From the NCBI GenBank assembly GCA_965203215.1, contig CBDBBY010000001.1, positions 434,001 to 498,000 on the forward strand: a stretch of 64,000 nucleotides of DNA, given 5' to 3'. The DNA is from CBDBBY01 sp965203215. Lineage in GTDB: Bacteria; Pseudomonadota; Alphaproteobacteria; Rhodobacterales; Rhodobacteraceae. Made by a program: the position numbers and the translations under genes. Positions 37,426-46,914 of this stretch are shown here, piece by piece. Each line of letters starts with the position of its first letter. Position 1 is the stretch's first letter. The notes beneath the pieces were generated by a model. The model did no database searches. It was not told where the DNA came from and saw nothing but the letters and a program-made list of their open reading frames with translations.

Positions 37426-38913
37426 ATGACAAGGCTACCAAAAGTAGAGTTTCTGGACGAAGACCCTTCGTTTGTGCATTCATTTGAAGGAACAATTGCC
37501 GCCGTGGTTGATGAATTCGGCCAATCGGACGACGACTTGGCAACCGAAGGGCCGTTGGCGAAGTCAATTGATCGTTTCGTCTCGACCGCCGCGTTCAAGA
37601 AATTGGACGAAGGACAAGCCGCGACACTGAGTTGTCCCAGCGATGTCAAAGCAGAGCATTTGATCGTCTCGAAAGTGGACCCGGGAGCGCTGCCGCAAGA
37701 TTTGCGCAGAGCCGGCGCGGAAGTGGGCAAGGCCTGCAAGACGCGAGAGCTCGTGGTTCTGGCCAGCGAAATGGACAATCCCGCTGAATTCGCTCAAGGA
37801 ATCGTATTGGGCGGTTATCGGTTCAACAAGTACAAGACGTCGTCGGACTCGGACAAGGGCGACGGAACTCTTGAAAACATTTTCATAAGCATGCGCGACG
37901 AGGATCCCGTGAAACTGACGAGGGAATACGCGGTTCTGTCGTGCGCTGCGTCGGGCGATTACGAAACAAGGGACCTGGTGAACGAGCCCGCGAACGTGCT
38001 GACGACCGTCGAGTTCGCGTCGCGCCTGAACGCGCTGAGCGAATTTGGCGTCGAAGTGGACATCCTTGAAGAAGATATCCTGAACGAAATCGGAATGAAC
38101 GCATTGCTGGCGGTCGGGCAGGGGTCCAGCAGCCCCTCGAAGGTCGGCGTTCTCCGTTGGAAAGGAAGCGATGACCAGCCCGTCGCGCTCATCGGCAAGG
38201 GAGTCGTTTTCGATACCGGCGGAGTATCGCTGAAGCCGGCGTCGGGAATGGAGCAGATGACCGCGGACATGGCTGGAGCGGGCGTAGTTGCCGGCGTCAT
38301 GAAGGCGTTGGCTTTGCGTCAGTCGAAAGCGCACGTGATCGGATTGGTCGGGCTTGTCGAAAACATGCCGAGCGGAGACGCTCAGCGGCCGGGCGACATC
38401 GTGCATTCACTCAAGGGCGACACGATCGAGGTCGTCAACACCGACGCCGAGGGAAGGCTCGTCCTCGCGGATCTGCTCTGGTACGCGCAAACGGAATACA
38501 AGCCACAGGCGATCATCGATCTTGCGACCCTTACCGGCGCCGTCATCGTGGGCTTGGGTCACGAATACGCGGGTCTATTCGCGAACAATCGCAAAAACAT
38601 CGTCGATGCCTTCATGGAGGCTGCAGAAATCGAAGGCGAGCGCGCATGGCGACTCCCAATGGGCAAAGCTTACGACAAGCTGCTCAAGTCGAAAGTCGCC
38701 GACATGAAGAATATCGGCGACAGGTCGGCCGGAGCAATCACCGGAGCCCAGTTTCTGCGTCGATTCGTCGACGACAATTGTCCGTGGATTCATTTGGATA
38801 TTGCTGGAGTCGCTTCGCGCTCAACAGCCGCCGACTATTCAACAACCGGTGCAACTGGCTGGGGCGTTCGAACATTGGACAGAATGTTGAAGGAGACATT
38901 CGAGAGCAAATGA
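37426..38913 (+). CDS. pepA: Leucyl aminopeptidase (M17)
   Basis: 495 residues. It removes N-terminal residues from peptides; a two-metal cytoplasmic hexamer. The M17 signature NTDAEGRL is present, with ALIGKGVVFDTGGVSLKPAS supplying further metal ligands and the catalytic Lys region. The N-terminal macro-like domain is less conserved. It overlaps holC by 4 bp, a common alphaproteobacterial arrangement. Confidence 0.95.
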   Translation: MTRLPKVEFLDEDPSFVHSFEGTIAAVVDEFGQSDDDLATEGPLAKSIDRFVSTAAFKKLDEGQAATLSCPSDVKAEHLIVSKVDPGALPQDLRRAGAEVGKACKTRELVVLASEMDNPAEFAQGIVLGGYRFNKYKTSSDSDKGDGTLENIFISMRDEDPVKLTREYAVLSCAASGDYETRDLVNEPANVLTTVEFASRLNALSEFGVEVDILEEDILNEIGMNALLAVGQGSSSPSKVGVLRWKGSDDQPVALIGKGVVFDTGGVSLKPASGMEQMTADMAGAGVVAGVMKALALRQSKAHVIGLVGLVENMPSGDAQRPGDIVHSLKGDTIEVVNTDAEGRLVLADLLWYAQTEYKPQAIIDLATLTGAVIVGLGHEYAGLFANNRKNIVDAFMEAAEIEGERAWRLPMGKAYDKLLKSKVADMKNIGDRSAGAITGAQFLRRFVDDNCPWIHLDIAGVASRSTAADYSTTGATGWGVRTLDRMLKETFESK

Positions 38914-39383
38914 CGCAACTGCATTTCTACCGGGTCAGCAATTCTCCATTCGTTCCCGTTCTCGCGGCGCTGCTTCGCAGATACTTCGACAGCGGACTGC
39001 GAACGATCGTCCGCGGGGTGTCGCTGCAGAGAATGGAGAAAATCGACAAAGAATTATGGTCCATCCCGGGAGACGGCTTCTTGCCGCATGGCATGGCAAA
39101 TTGCGCCTATGCAGCTGAACATCCAATCCTTGTAACTATCGAAAAACGCGTTGTCGGGCCCGCGGACGGCCTCGTTGCCATAGACGGCGCCCAAGTCGGG
39201 CTTGAGGAAGCAAATGACTTCAAGCGGATCTCGTTCGTATTCGAGGGACAGGTTTCCGATGAACTCAGCTCAGCCCGCAAACATTGGAAATTGTTTTCCG
39301 ATTCCGGACACCCGATGCAGTATTGGGACTATAAGAATGGCCGATGGACAAAAGCGGCAGAGGTGAACGCGCCGACAAGCTGA
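38910..39383 (+). CDS. holC: DNA polymerase III chi subunit
   Basis: 157 residues from ATG 38910, overlapping the pepA stop as ATGA; an open frame reaching back to 38646 runs inside pepA and is rejected as a start. The chi fold begins TQLHFYRVSNSPFVPVLAAL and includes LWSIPGDGFLPHGM and HWKLFSDSGHPMQYWDYKNG. Chi links the clamp loader to SSB. Confidence 0.9.
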   Translation: MTQLHFYRVSNSPFVPVLAALLRRYFDSGLRTIVRGVSLQRMEKIDKELWSIPGDGFLPHGMANCAYAAEHPILVTIEKRVVGPADGLVAIDGAQVGLEEANDFKRISFVFEGQVSDELSSARKHWKLFSDSGHPMQYWDYKNGRWTKAAEVNAPTS

Positions 39384-39397
39384 GTTGCACAAGACAA

Positions 39398-39979
39398 TCA
39401 CATACGAAACGTCATCCGCCCGTCCGATATCTCAATTTTTTGAAACCTGCTCAAGAACGATTGCCCCAGCAAAGACGTATCGAGTTCGCCTTCATTGACG
39501 GACGCTTGGACATTGCGGTGCGTCCACGGACCAATTTCGACGCGGTCCAGCTTGACCGGCGCGATCCGGACTTCGCCGTTCGCCGTTCTCGCGCGCCCGT
39601 AGAATTCAAGGCTTGCGAAGTCGATGCCTGCGGCTTCGGCGTCGGCTTTCGTGAGCACAAGGTCCGTCGCTCCCGTATCGATGAGAAACCGAATGGATTC
39701 GCCGTTGACATTCATCGTGACGTAGTAGTGCCGGTCCCGCGCGCGCGTGAGGGTAATGGATTCCTCCGAAACCTCTATTTTCGGGATCTCGACTGCATTC
39801 TTGACGTCGTTCCAAAGGCCGTACGCAACAATTGCGCCGATGAAAATGAACGCCCAGCTTGCCGCTTGCTGAACCGCCACTCTCATTCGACGGCGAGTCA
39901 GAAAAAAATACGACCCAACCAGCGCCCCCAACAAAAGCAAAAGGTAAACCAGCCGAAGAAATATGTCAGAATCGATCAT
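39398..39979 (-). CDS. Membrane-anchored retropepsin-like aspartic protease (TIGR02281 type)
   Basis: 193 residues. Two N-terminal hydrophobic segments (LVYLLLLLGALVGSYFFL; WAFIFIGAIVAYGLW) precede a clan AA domain with the active-site motif FLIDTGATDLVL near residue 103, and the terminal GQSFLSRFQKIEI. These single-domain proteases act as homodimers, probably facing the periplasm; targets are unknown. It follows a small gene by 9 bp. Confidence 0.85.
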   Translation of the reverse strand: MIDSDIFLRLVYLLLLLGALVGSYFFLTRRRMRVAVQQAASWAFIFIGAIVAYGLWNDVKNAVEIPKIEVSEESITLTRARDRHYYVTMNVNGESIRFLIDTGATDLVLTKADAEAAGIDFASLEFYGRARTANGEVRIAPVKLDRVEIGPWTHRNVQASVNEGELDTSLLGQSFLSRFQKIEISDGRMTFRM

Positions 39980-39988
39980 GCTTGAATT

Positions 39989-40213
39989 CTATTCCGGCAA
40001 TTCGTTCTCATTTTCCGAATCGATATCAGCCTCGATTCTGCGCGGAACTCGCTTCATGCCGAATCCGCAACGATCCCGACTCGGCAAGCAACCACAAAGA
40101 ATATAGGTCTTGTTCGGAAGAATCCTACCAACCGTTCGGGATTTCTTGAACACATCGGGCACGAATATCCTGGCCGCCTCGGCGAGGCTGCCAATCGGGA
40201 TCGCCGAGTGCAA
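39989..40213 (-). CDS. Small hypothetical protein
   Basis: 74 residues with host-like codon use, 9 bp upstream of the protease gene on the same strand, so probably its operon partner. It has three cysteines in ILCGCLPSRDRCGFG and a charged tail. No family recognised. The ATG at 40213 is the first start in the frame. Confidence 0.45.
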   Translation of the reverse strand: MHSAIPIGSLAEAARIFVPDVFKKSRTVGRILPNKTYILCGCLPSRDRCGFGMKRVPRRIEADIDSENENELPE

Positions 40214-40540
40214 CTTCGTGCCTAAAAATATGGTCCAAGACGATCACGCAGATGTCGCCACCCTGTGAAAAAGGCCCGTCGGGCAAGGGAAAACGGCTGA
40301 TTAGTGCGCCTCCCGCCTTCGATACGAGCGGATTTCAAAGCTGAACTTTAGCGCGAAGAAGACGCGCTCCGGAGATTCTTGAGAAAAGGATGGCGGAGAC
40401 TTCGAGCGCTGCGAAAAGCGGGCGGACCCGGGCGGATGCGGCTTGAATCCGCCTGCCGCGAATCCGGTTTCTCACCGCAAAACAAGCACTGGACATAGCA
40501 TACCCCAGTACTTCTCAGAGCACTTGATGGACCGCTGACG
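40214..40540 (+). other. Gene-free stretch before the transposase remnant
   Basis: About 325 bases without a supported gene. GGCCCGTCGGGC near 40266 could form a weak hairpin. GC rises toward the right, probably the border of an IS-derived segment. Confidence 0.4.
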
Positions 40541-40559
40541 TCGGTCGTCAGTCGAGCCG

Positions 40560-41126
40560 GGGTTCCGAGGCATCTGCCAACCCTCGCCGAGGGCTGGAGC
40601 CCCTTCGAACTCGGCGATGATCGGTTTCTGGACGGCCTGACGCCCGACGACAGCGCGGTCGACTTCCGGCACGCCTGCCAGCACCTGAACGTCGTCGCGG
40701 CTCATGCGCGCGCGCCCGACGCATGGTTCCGATCCTGACGCCGGGCGCTGAGCGACGACTCCGACGGGGCGGACCGGGTCGTGCGGGCAATCCGACATCT
40801 TCGCGACAAGGCGCGCGCGCAAGGGGCTGGATCGGGAGCTGGCCTTCTTCCGCAAGAACCGGTGCCGAATGCGCTACGCCGCCCTCGCGGACCAAGCCAT
40901 GGGCATCGGATCAGGGATCATCGAAGCCGCGAACAAGGTGCTTGTCGCCCAGCGCATGAAGCGCAGCGGCATGAGCTGGCGGATCGCCTCCGGGCAAGCC
41001 GTCCTGTCGTTCCGCGTGCTGCAGAAATCGGGCTTGTTCGACCGGACATGGTCCGATCTGATGGCCGCGAGAGACGTCGCCGCGAACGACAACCATCCCC
41101 TGCCGGACCGCGCCCTTGCGGCGTGA
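40560..41126 (+). pseudogene. C-terminal remnant of a transposase
   Basis: Plus-strand reading gives fragments in two frames: DDSAVDFRHACQHLNVVAAH, then VVRAIRHLRDKARAQ, then ELAFFRKNRCRMRYAALADQ and IGSGIIEAANKVLVAQRMKR up to the end at 41126. This is the C-terminal part of an ISKra4-like transposase, where SGIIEAA holds the last acidic residue. A stop interrupts it near 40736 and the N-terminal two thirds is missing. GC-rich. It marks the left border of the ABC operon island. Confidence 0.65.
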
Positions 41127-41247
41127 CGGGGAGTCGCCGCGAAACCGGAGCAGATAAAACACAAACGGGACATAAGAGACTTACACCCTTGAGAACAGTT
41201 GCTGGTAATTTCGCAGAACTGGATTGGCTCTTGCCTCCAGTTCGGGG

Positions 41248-42117
41248 TCAAAAAGTGTCAAGGTTCACCCAAACAGGCCAATGGTCGGATCCCTTGGCCT
41301 CTTGATTGACCCAGGCTCCGGACACGCGGTCGGCGAGCGATGATGAGACAAAGCAATGGTCGATACGCAGGTTTGCGTTTGGATGCGTTGCGCCGCTTGC
41401 CTCTTCGTGCCCGACCAGTACCCAAGCATCCAGGAGCCCGCGGCGGTTTGTCAATCGCCCGTAGCCTGGGGCAAATCCTCCGATCAAGCGGTCGTATTCT
41501 GGCGTGCCCGGGCCAAAGTTCATATCGCCCATGACGACCACGTCATCTGGCATGGGGGGGGGTTCCTCTTCTTCCACCCAACCTGAAGTGGGGTCGGGAT
41601 GCCCACCGCACCAAGCCCCGCCTTCCAGCGGAGCAGTCCCGATGACATTCAACACATGGTCGACCTGCGGCATTCGCGTTGCGGCACAAAGACGGCTGAG
41701 GTGCACAGAATAAAACCGAATGGGCCCAAGCGGCGTTTCGATGACCGCCTCAAGCAGCCCTTGTTGGATTGAGTGGTGCTGGCGATAACCCCATTTGGGC
41801 AAAGGGAAGTTGCGCGATGACACAATCGGCCAGCGGCTAAGGATCATTGTTCCAAACTGCTTGCGGCGGTGGACAACGCGCCCGCCCGCGCGAACGCTGG
41901 CCTCCATGTCCAGATTTGCCCCATAGACCCAGTAGTGGTCGGGCAAGTGTTCGGACAGAACGGCCGGGCTGTCCACAAAACCGCTGCGCGCCCAGAACCG
42001 GTCAACTTCTTGAAGCGCAATGACATCTGCATCTGCGACGGCGCCAGCAATGCGCGGCAGGTCATAAACCCCATCGGCGCCCAGGCCATATTGGATGTTA
42101 TAGCTGACGCATTTCAT
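41248..42117 (-). CDS. Endonuclease/exonuclease/phosphatase-family hydrolase (2)
   Basis: 289 residues. EEP fold: start CVSYNIQYGLGADGVYDLPR, metal-binding IALQEVDRFWAR, VVMGDMNFGPGTPEYDRLIG and terminal KGSDHWPVWVNL. The fold cleaves phosphodiesters or phosphomonoesters with a divalent metal; substrates range from DNA to inositol phosphates and sphingomyelin. Without a signal peptide and with an ABC importer nearby, a small imported phosphoester is the likely substrate. Last gene of the operon; it overlaps the GDPD gene by 4 bp. Confidence 0.8.
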   Translation of the reverse strand: MKCVSYNIQYGLGADGVYDLPRIAGAVADADVIALQEVDRFWARSGFVDSPAVLSEHLPDHYWVYGANLDMEASVRAGGRVVHRRKQFGTMILSRWPIVSSRNFPLPKWGYRQHHSIQQGLLEAVIETPLGPIRFYSVHLSRLCAATRMPQVDHVLNVIGTAPLEGGAWCGGHPDPTSGWVEEEEPPPMPDDVVVMGDMNFGPGTPEYDRLIGGFAPGYGRLTNRRGLLDAWVLVGHEEASGATHPNANLRIDHCFVSSSLADRVSGAWVNQEAKGSDHWPVWVNLDTF

Positions 42118-42827
42118 AGCGGTTCTCCCAAGACCTCAAGTGCCGTCTTGAGGTGATCATGATTGATGAAATCCAGCCCGAAGTCGCGATATCGGCGAAA
42201 GATGTCCGGGTCAGCCACTTCGGTATATCCCATGACGTCCAACCCGCAGGCGCGGGCGGCGGAAATGACACCTTCGGTGCATTCCGAGGCTTCGATCTCG
42301 ACCAGGTCGGCCCCAAAGAGGCTGCGCGCGACCGATACGTTGCGGGCTATCGACAACGTGATCATCTGACGCAGATCCGGCGCGGCGGCGCGCATCGCTG
42401 TACGCATCTCGGGTTTGAAGGAAAAGGTGAATGACGCATCCAACATCCCTGTTTCTCGTAGGATGGCCGCACATCGCGTCGCGTCACACCATTTGATTTC
42501 GACATATGCGCCGGCTGCACGTTGACGCAAATGATCCAGATAAGCATCGAGGCGCGGGACCCGCTGTCCTTCAAACTCTGGCGCGAACCAACGGCCAGCA
42601 TCCAACGCATCAATCTCATTCGCCGTGCGATATTGGATTGGGCCTGCCCCATCGGTCGTGCGGTCAAGCGTTTGGTCGTGCATGACGTAAAGCACACCAT
42701 CCGCGCTTTCCCGAACGTCGAGCTCAATCATGTGCGCGCCGCGATCAAGGGCAGCATCAGCCGCAGCAAACGTGTTCTCGGGCGCGATCAGGCTGGCACC
42801 TCGGTGGCAGACAAGGCGGAGGCTCAT
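42114..42827 (-). CDS. Glycerophosphodiester phosphodiesterase
   Basis: 237 residues. Family motifs: CHRGASLIAPENTFAAADAA with catalytic His and Glu, HMIELDVRESADGVLYVMHD with the second Glu, Asp and His, and YVEIKWCDATR. It hydrolyses glycerophosphodiesters to glycerol 3-phosphate and an alcohol. No signal peptide, so it acts in the cytoplasm after import by the linked ABC transporter. It overlaps both neighbours by 4 bp. Confidence 0.9.
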   Translation of the reverse strand: MSLRLVCHRGASLIAPENTFAAADAALDRGAHMIELDVRESADGVLYVMHDQTLDRTTDGAGPIQYRTANEIDALDAGRWFAPEFEGQRVPRLDAYLDHLRQRAAGAYVEIKWCDATRCAAILRETGMLDASFTFSFKPEMRTAMRAAAPDLRQMITLSIARNVSVARSLFGADLVEIEASECTEGVISAARACGLDVMGYTEVADPDIFRRYRDFGLDFINHDHLKTALEVLGEPL

Positions 42828-43840
42828 CGGGTGATTTTTGCAGTGAGCAATTCGTGATCCGACAGGTAATCCCCCAAATCACTGACCGCCGGATGAACGG
42901 CAGGATCTGAGGCGTACACGCCTCGAACAAACAGCCAATCGAGTTTTTTAAGCGGATACCGTACAGCGCGGCCTGGTGCGGCACGGGTAGTGACGCCCGA
43001 GGTGTTGCAGGGCTGCCAGTCAAACCCAGCTGAGGCAAACGCGGCAAAGGCGGGCTCGACCGACATGGGGTCGCTGAGGATCTCGGATCCGGTCATCTGC
43101 GCATCGGCAAAGGCTGCTGTGTTCAGGTCGCCGCCGATCACACAGGGGCCTTGGCCATAGTCCGATGCAATCAGATCAAGCATACGCCGCGTTTGTTCGG
43201 CCCGCCCCTCTGCATCGCTTTCGCTTTCGTAGTGAACAGACACGAAGGTGATGCCGCCGATTTGCGCAGCCATCGCCATCCGTCCCCCGATGCGGAGCTG
43301 GCCGTCGTTCTTGGGCGCTTGCGTGAACCATAGCCCCCCGTCGTCAAGCGGGAGCAAGGCCGCGTTTTCGATGGGATAACGTGAGAGAATGGCGTTGCCG
43401 TGCAAGCCATGGTCATTCGGCACATCGGTAAACAGGCTGGTTTCGTAGGCGTCGCCGATGCCCAGTTCGACAAACTCAACGCCGAATGCATACCCAAGAC
43501 CCAACGCCGCAGCCAAGTCGCGCGTTGTGTGGCGCTGGCCGGACCGCGCCATGCCAAAGTCCATTTCGGTGGCCAGGACGATGTCGGTCGCGCAGTCGCG
43601 CAGGGCTTTGGCACTTTCGGTCACGCGCTTGCAGCGTTCGATGTTCCAGGCGGCGATTGTGAAAGTCATTGGGACGGCCGCAGGGCTGGGTTGCTGGACT
43701 TCGATGCTGCTCAGGCACTCCCACGCGCCAAGCAAAGCGTCATGGTCGCGTTGGCAGCGCCCGCCCCTGGCGGCAGCGGCTCGGATATCCCGGCTCGGTG
43801 TCACCATGTGCCGCACGGCGCCGCGAATTGGGTCACGCAT
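42824..43840 (-). CDS. Endonuclease/exonuclease/phosphatase-family hydrolase (1)
   Basis: 338 residues from ATG 43840 (MRDPIRGAVRHMVTP); the frame continues upstream but overlaps the ATPase gene. EEP fold from TFTIAAWNIERCKRV, with VLATEMDFGMARSG, CVIGGDLNTAAFADAQ and LSDHELLTAKI. It is not closely alike to the second EEP protein of the operon, suggesting sequential steps on one substrate. About 90 N-terminal residues before the fold are unassigned. It overlaps the ATPase gene by 8 bp. Confidence 0.8.
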   Translation of the reverse strand: MRDPIRGAVRHMVTPSRDIRAAAARGGRCQRDHDALLGAWECLSSIEVQQPSPAAVPMTFTIAAWNIERCKRVTESAKALRDCATDIVLATEMDFGMARSGQRHTTRDLAAALGLGYAFGVEFVELGIGDAYETSLFTDVPNDHGLHGNAILSRYPIENAALLPLDDGGLWFTQAPKNDGQLRIGGRMAMAAQIGGITFVSVHYESESDAEGRAEQTRRMLDLIASDYGQGPCVIGGDLNTAAFADAQMTGSEILSDPMSVEPAFAAFASAGFDWQPCNTSGVTTRAAPGRAVRYPLKKLDWLFVRGVYASDPAVHPAVSDLGDYLSDHELLTAKITR

Positions 43841-44873
43841 GCACTTTGCTTTCCTTTCTCCAACGGGCCGTCGCCCCATCAATCCGTTTTCCGGCCGCGT
43901 CAAACAGGACCGTGGCGTCTTCGGCAAAGCGCAGATGCAGCCGCGCGCCCGTGGTCCAATTGGGCTGTGCGGTCGGAACCAAGAAGCGCAAGGGACCAAG
44001 GGGCGTACCGGCTGTGGTCAGCACCTCGCGCCCCATGGGTTCCACATGGGTAACCTCGGCTGGGATGCCGCGCTCGGCCACTTCGATCGTTTCGGGCCGC
44101 AGGCCCATCAACGCGGCACCCGCATGCGCCTCAAGCTCCGCGTGCGGCAAAGGTAAAAGGTTTATCGGCGGCGACCCGATAAACCCGGCCACAAACTGCG
44201 TATCCGGCTTGAGGTATAGCTCTTGGGCACGCCCGACCTGTTCTATCCGCCCCGCATTCATGCAGATGACCCGGTCAGCCATGGTGGTCGCCTCAAGCTG
44301 GTCATGGGTCACCAAGAGAGTTGTAACGCCCAGCTCTCGCGTGATCCGGCGGATCTCAGCGCGCATCGTCAAGCGTAGCGTCGCATCAAGATTTGACAAA
44401 GGCTCGTCCAGCAAAAGCAGATTAGGCCGCTTAATGAGGGCCCGCGCCAACGCGACGCGCTGTTGCTGGCCGCCTGAAAGCTGAGACGGCCGCCGATCAA
44501 GCAGCTCTGATATCTGCACCATTTCGGCCATCTCTCTCGCGCGCGCCTCCGCATCTGGAAGCTTTTGAAACCGCGTCGGAAAAAGGATGTTCTGAAAAAC
44601 GCTCATGTTGGGATAAAGCGCATAGGATTGGAAAACGATCCCCACATTGCGGTGCCGCGCCTCAACATCGTTGACACGGATGCCGTCGAACAGAATATCC
44701 CCGGCTGACGGAAGATAGACACCCGCAAGCATAAAGAGGGTCGTTGATTTCCCGCATCCCGATGGCCCCAGGATGGCGATGAATTCACCGTCTTCAATCG
44801 TCACGGACACATCATCGACCGCGACAACGTCGTCCCATGTTTTGCGCAGGGCTTTGAGCATCACCTCGGCCAT
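43833..44873 (-). CDS. ABC transporter ATP-binding protein (UgpC/MalK type)
   Basis: 346 residues from ATG 44873 (MAEVMLKALRKTWDDV). Walker A GPSGCGKST, signature LSGGQQQRVALARAL, Walker B LLLLDEPLSNLD and the H-loop TLLVTHDQLEA are intact. The C-terminal regulatory TOBE-like domain marks the carbohydrate-uptake CUT1 group, which includes glycerol-3-phosphate importers. It energises the two permeases encoded upstream. Confidence 0.92.
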   Translation of the reverse strand: MAEVMLKALRKTWDDVVAVDDVSVTIEDGEFIAILGPSGCGKSTTLFMLAGVYLPSAGDILFDGIRVNDVEARHRNVGIVFQSYALYPNMSVFQNILFPTRFQKLPDAEARAREMAEMVQISELLDRRPSQLSGGQQQRVALARALIKRPNLLLLDEPLSNLDATLRLTMRAEIRRITRELGVTTLLVTHDQLEATTMADRVICMNAGRIEQVGRAQELYLKPDTQFVAGFIGSPPINLLPLPHAELEAHAGAALMGLRPETIEVAERGIPAEVTHVEPMGREVLTTAGTPLGPLRFLVPTAQPNWTTGARLHLRFAEDATVLFDAAGKRIDGATARWRKESKVHA

Positions 44874-45928
44874 TACCCTTTGATCCCTCCCAGAGTCATT
44901 TGTGTCAGATACCGCTGGCACAAGAGATAAAGCGCGAGCGAAGGAATGATGTAGAACACCGAAACGGCCGCCACGAGCCCGTAGTCTACGCCCATCACGT
45001 CGTCAGCCACGTAATAGAGATAAGTCGACATTACCCAGTAGGATGACCCGGTTCGAAGTGCTGTGACGAAAACGTACTCTTCCCATCCCTGGATAAAGCC
45101 CAGCACCCCAATCGCGAACAGGCCCGGGCGGACCTGCGGCAGCACGACATACCAGAAAGCCTCGCGACGCGACGCGCCATCCGTCATGGCAGACATCTCG
45201 ATGTCCCACGGCACGGCGTCAAAAAAACCCTTCATGATGAAGATGAAAAAGGGAAGCTGCAGTGCAGTGAGCACCAGTATGGGCCCGGTCAGCGTGTTCA
45301 GAAGCCCAACCCAGTAGATCACCAGAAAGATCGGGATGGCGAGCATCCAGGGATGAAACACCTCGATGAGCAACAGGCCCTGCAAGAAAGACGACCGCCC
45401 AAGGAAGGTGAAGCGGCTGATATAGTAGCCCGCCAATGTGGCGACAGAGACCTTCAAGACGGTTGATGACGCCGCCACCCATAGCGAGTTGCCGAAGGCA
45501 TTCCAAACCCAAGGGAATTGGCCGCCGGCCGTTGCGGCCCCGCGGATGTCTTCGATCAGGTTCGGTGTGATGAGAAATCGGTAATTGTTGAGATGCAATT
45601 CATTGCCAACGCTGACCCACAATCCAACCCCCCCTAGGGCCAAGCAGCCAAGGGCCGACCAAACCCGGCGGCGCGGCAATGCTAGATGCAGAGCCACATA
45701 CGCAAGCGTGGCCGGCAGAAGGACCGCGCAAGCCCGCCAAAGCACAGCACTTTCGACCCCGCCGGTGCGCGCCGACAGCGAGACAACAAGCATCCAAAAG
45801 AAAGGCAGCAGGATTGGCACTGTCACAATCGTAAGAAACCCTATGAGAAGCGTGTTCTTGATCTGTCGGGCCCGCCGAGACCTCGCAGCCAAAAGGCCCC
45901 AATCGGGTTTTGCCTGCGTCTCCATCAC
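44873..45928 (-). CDS. ABC transporter permease (MalG/UgpE type)
   Basis: 351 residues, longer than usual because of extra hydrophobic segments at the N-terminus (VLWRACAVLLPATLAYVALH; LGCLALGGVGLWV). The EAA-type loop that contacts the ATPase is SAMTDGASRREAFWYVVLPQ. It shares one base with the ATPase gene and overlaps the other permease by 4 bp. Inner membrane. Confidence 0.88.
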   Translation of the reverse strand: MMETQAKPDWGLLAARSRRARQIKNTLLIGFLTIVTVPILLPFFWMLVVSLSARTGGVESAVLWRACAVLLPATLAYVALHLALPRRRVWSALGCLALGGVGLWVSVGNELHLNNYRFLITPNLIEDIRGAATAGGQFPWVWNAFGNSLWVAASSTVLKVSVATLAGYYISRFTFLGRSSFLQGLLLIEVFHPWMLAIPIFLVIYWVGLLNTLTGPILVLTALQLPFFIFIMKGFFDAVPWDIEMSAMTDGASRREAFWYVVLPQVRPGLFAIGVLGFIQGWEEYVFVTALRTGSSYWVMSTYLYYVADDVMGVDYGLVAAVSVFYIIPSLALYLLCQRYLTQMTLGGIKG

Positions 45929-46905
45929 TGCACCTCAATCCGAGGGCGCGCCAAGAGACGCTCCATATTGGTGAGCCGCCAAAGGATCAGTGCAACCGCC
46001 ATGCCGATCACGATCAAGATCAAGGTGATGGCCGCACCGTACGCATACTGGCCCGATCCGATCTGAGGGGCGAGCGTTTTGGTATAGGCCAGCATTGACA
46101 TGGTCATGGTTTGCCTGGCAGGTCCCATGATGAGAAAAATGTATTCAAAGCTCACCAGCAGCGCGAGTGTTTGAAACACTGTGATATAGCTGAGCGGCCA
46201 TCGCAAAGCTGGTAGAACGATGTGCCAAGTGATTGCCAAGCTTCCCGCGCCATCGGCGCGCGCGGCATAATAGAGATGCTGCGGTATGGATCGGATAGCC
46301 GATGTCAGGATCAGCATGCCAAGGCTCGCACCGATGAACCCATTGGCCAAGACAATCAGCATCAATGACGCGTCCAGTTTCATGTTGATCGGCTCCAGGC
46401 CAACGATGCTGATGATCTGGTTCAAAAGTCCACGTTCGGTTGGATCGACGGTCCAAGTCCATAACAGACCATAAACAACCGACGGAGACATGCGTGGCAA
46501 AAGCCAGACCGCCCGGTACAGGCCGCCAAGCCAATCGGGCAGCGCTGTGGTGGTCAAAGCCAGAATAAGCGCGAAGGTGACGTTGAATGTCGCGAGCGTC
46601 AAAAAGACATAGATAAACGAAAGCGACAGCGCCCGATAAAACGAGCCGCGCAGTTCATAGCCCCACCAGCTTTCGTCCGATGGCTTCGCCAGCTTCCGGA
46701 ACTGTTCGTCGGAAAACTCGGTCACCTTGAGCGTCTGGCTCATGTCCGTGAATGCCACGACCAAATCCACAAAGATCGGCACCAAAAGCAGGCACACCAT
46801 AAAGACGCAGGCGGGCCCCAAGAAAATCAGGGCATTGGCTGCTTGGCGGGTCGCAGAAGAAGACACGACGCATCGCAGATGCGGGCGGGGCAGGCCCGCC
46901 CGCAT
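45925..46905 (-). CDS. ABC transporter permease (MalF/UgpA type)
   Basis: 326 residues; a start a few codons later is possible. Six membrane segments; the EAA-type loop is YYAARADGAGSLAITWHIVL. A large periplasmic loop follows the first segment (VVAFTDMSQTLKVTEFSDEQ). It forms the channel with the MalG-type permease. It lies 9 bp after the binding-protein gene. Confidence 0.88.
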   Translation of the reverse strand: MRAGLPRPHLRCVVSSSATRQAANALIFLGPACVFMVCLLLVPIFVDLVVAFTDMSQTLKVTEFSDEQFRKLAKPSDESWWGYELRGSFYRALSLSFIYVFLTLATFNVTFALILALTTTALPDWLGGLYRAVWLLPRMSPSVVYGLLWTWTVDPTERGLLNQIISIVGLEPINMKLDASLMLIVLANGFIGASLGMLILTSAIRSIPQHLYYAARADGAGSLAITWHIVLPALRWPLSYITVFQTLALLVSFEYIFLIMGPARQTMTMSMLAYTKTLAPQIGSGQYAYGAAITLILIVIGMAVALILWRLTNMERLLARPRIEVQ

Positions 46906-46914
46906 GCCAAGATG

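Noticed and set aside
38646..39383. 245-codon ORF as an extended holC
   Set aside because: The first 88 codons run inside pepA in another frame; the ATG at 38910 overlapping the pepA stop is the normal holC start.
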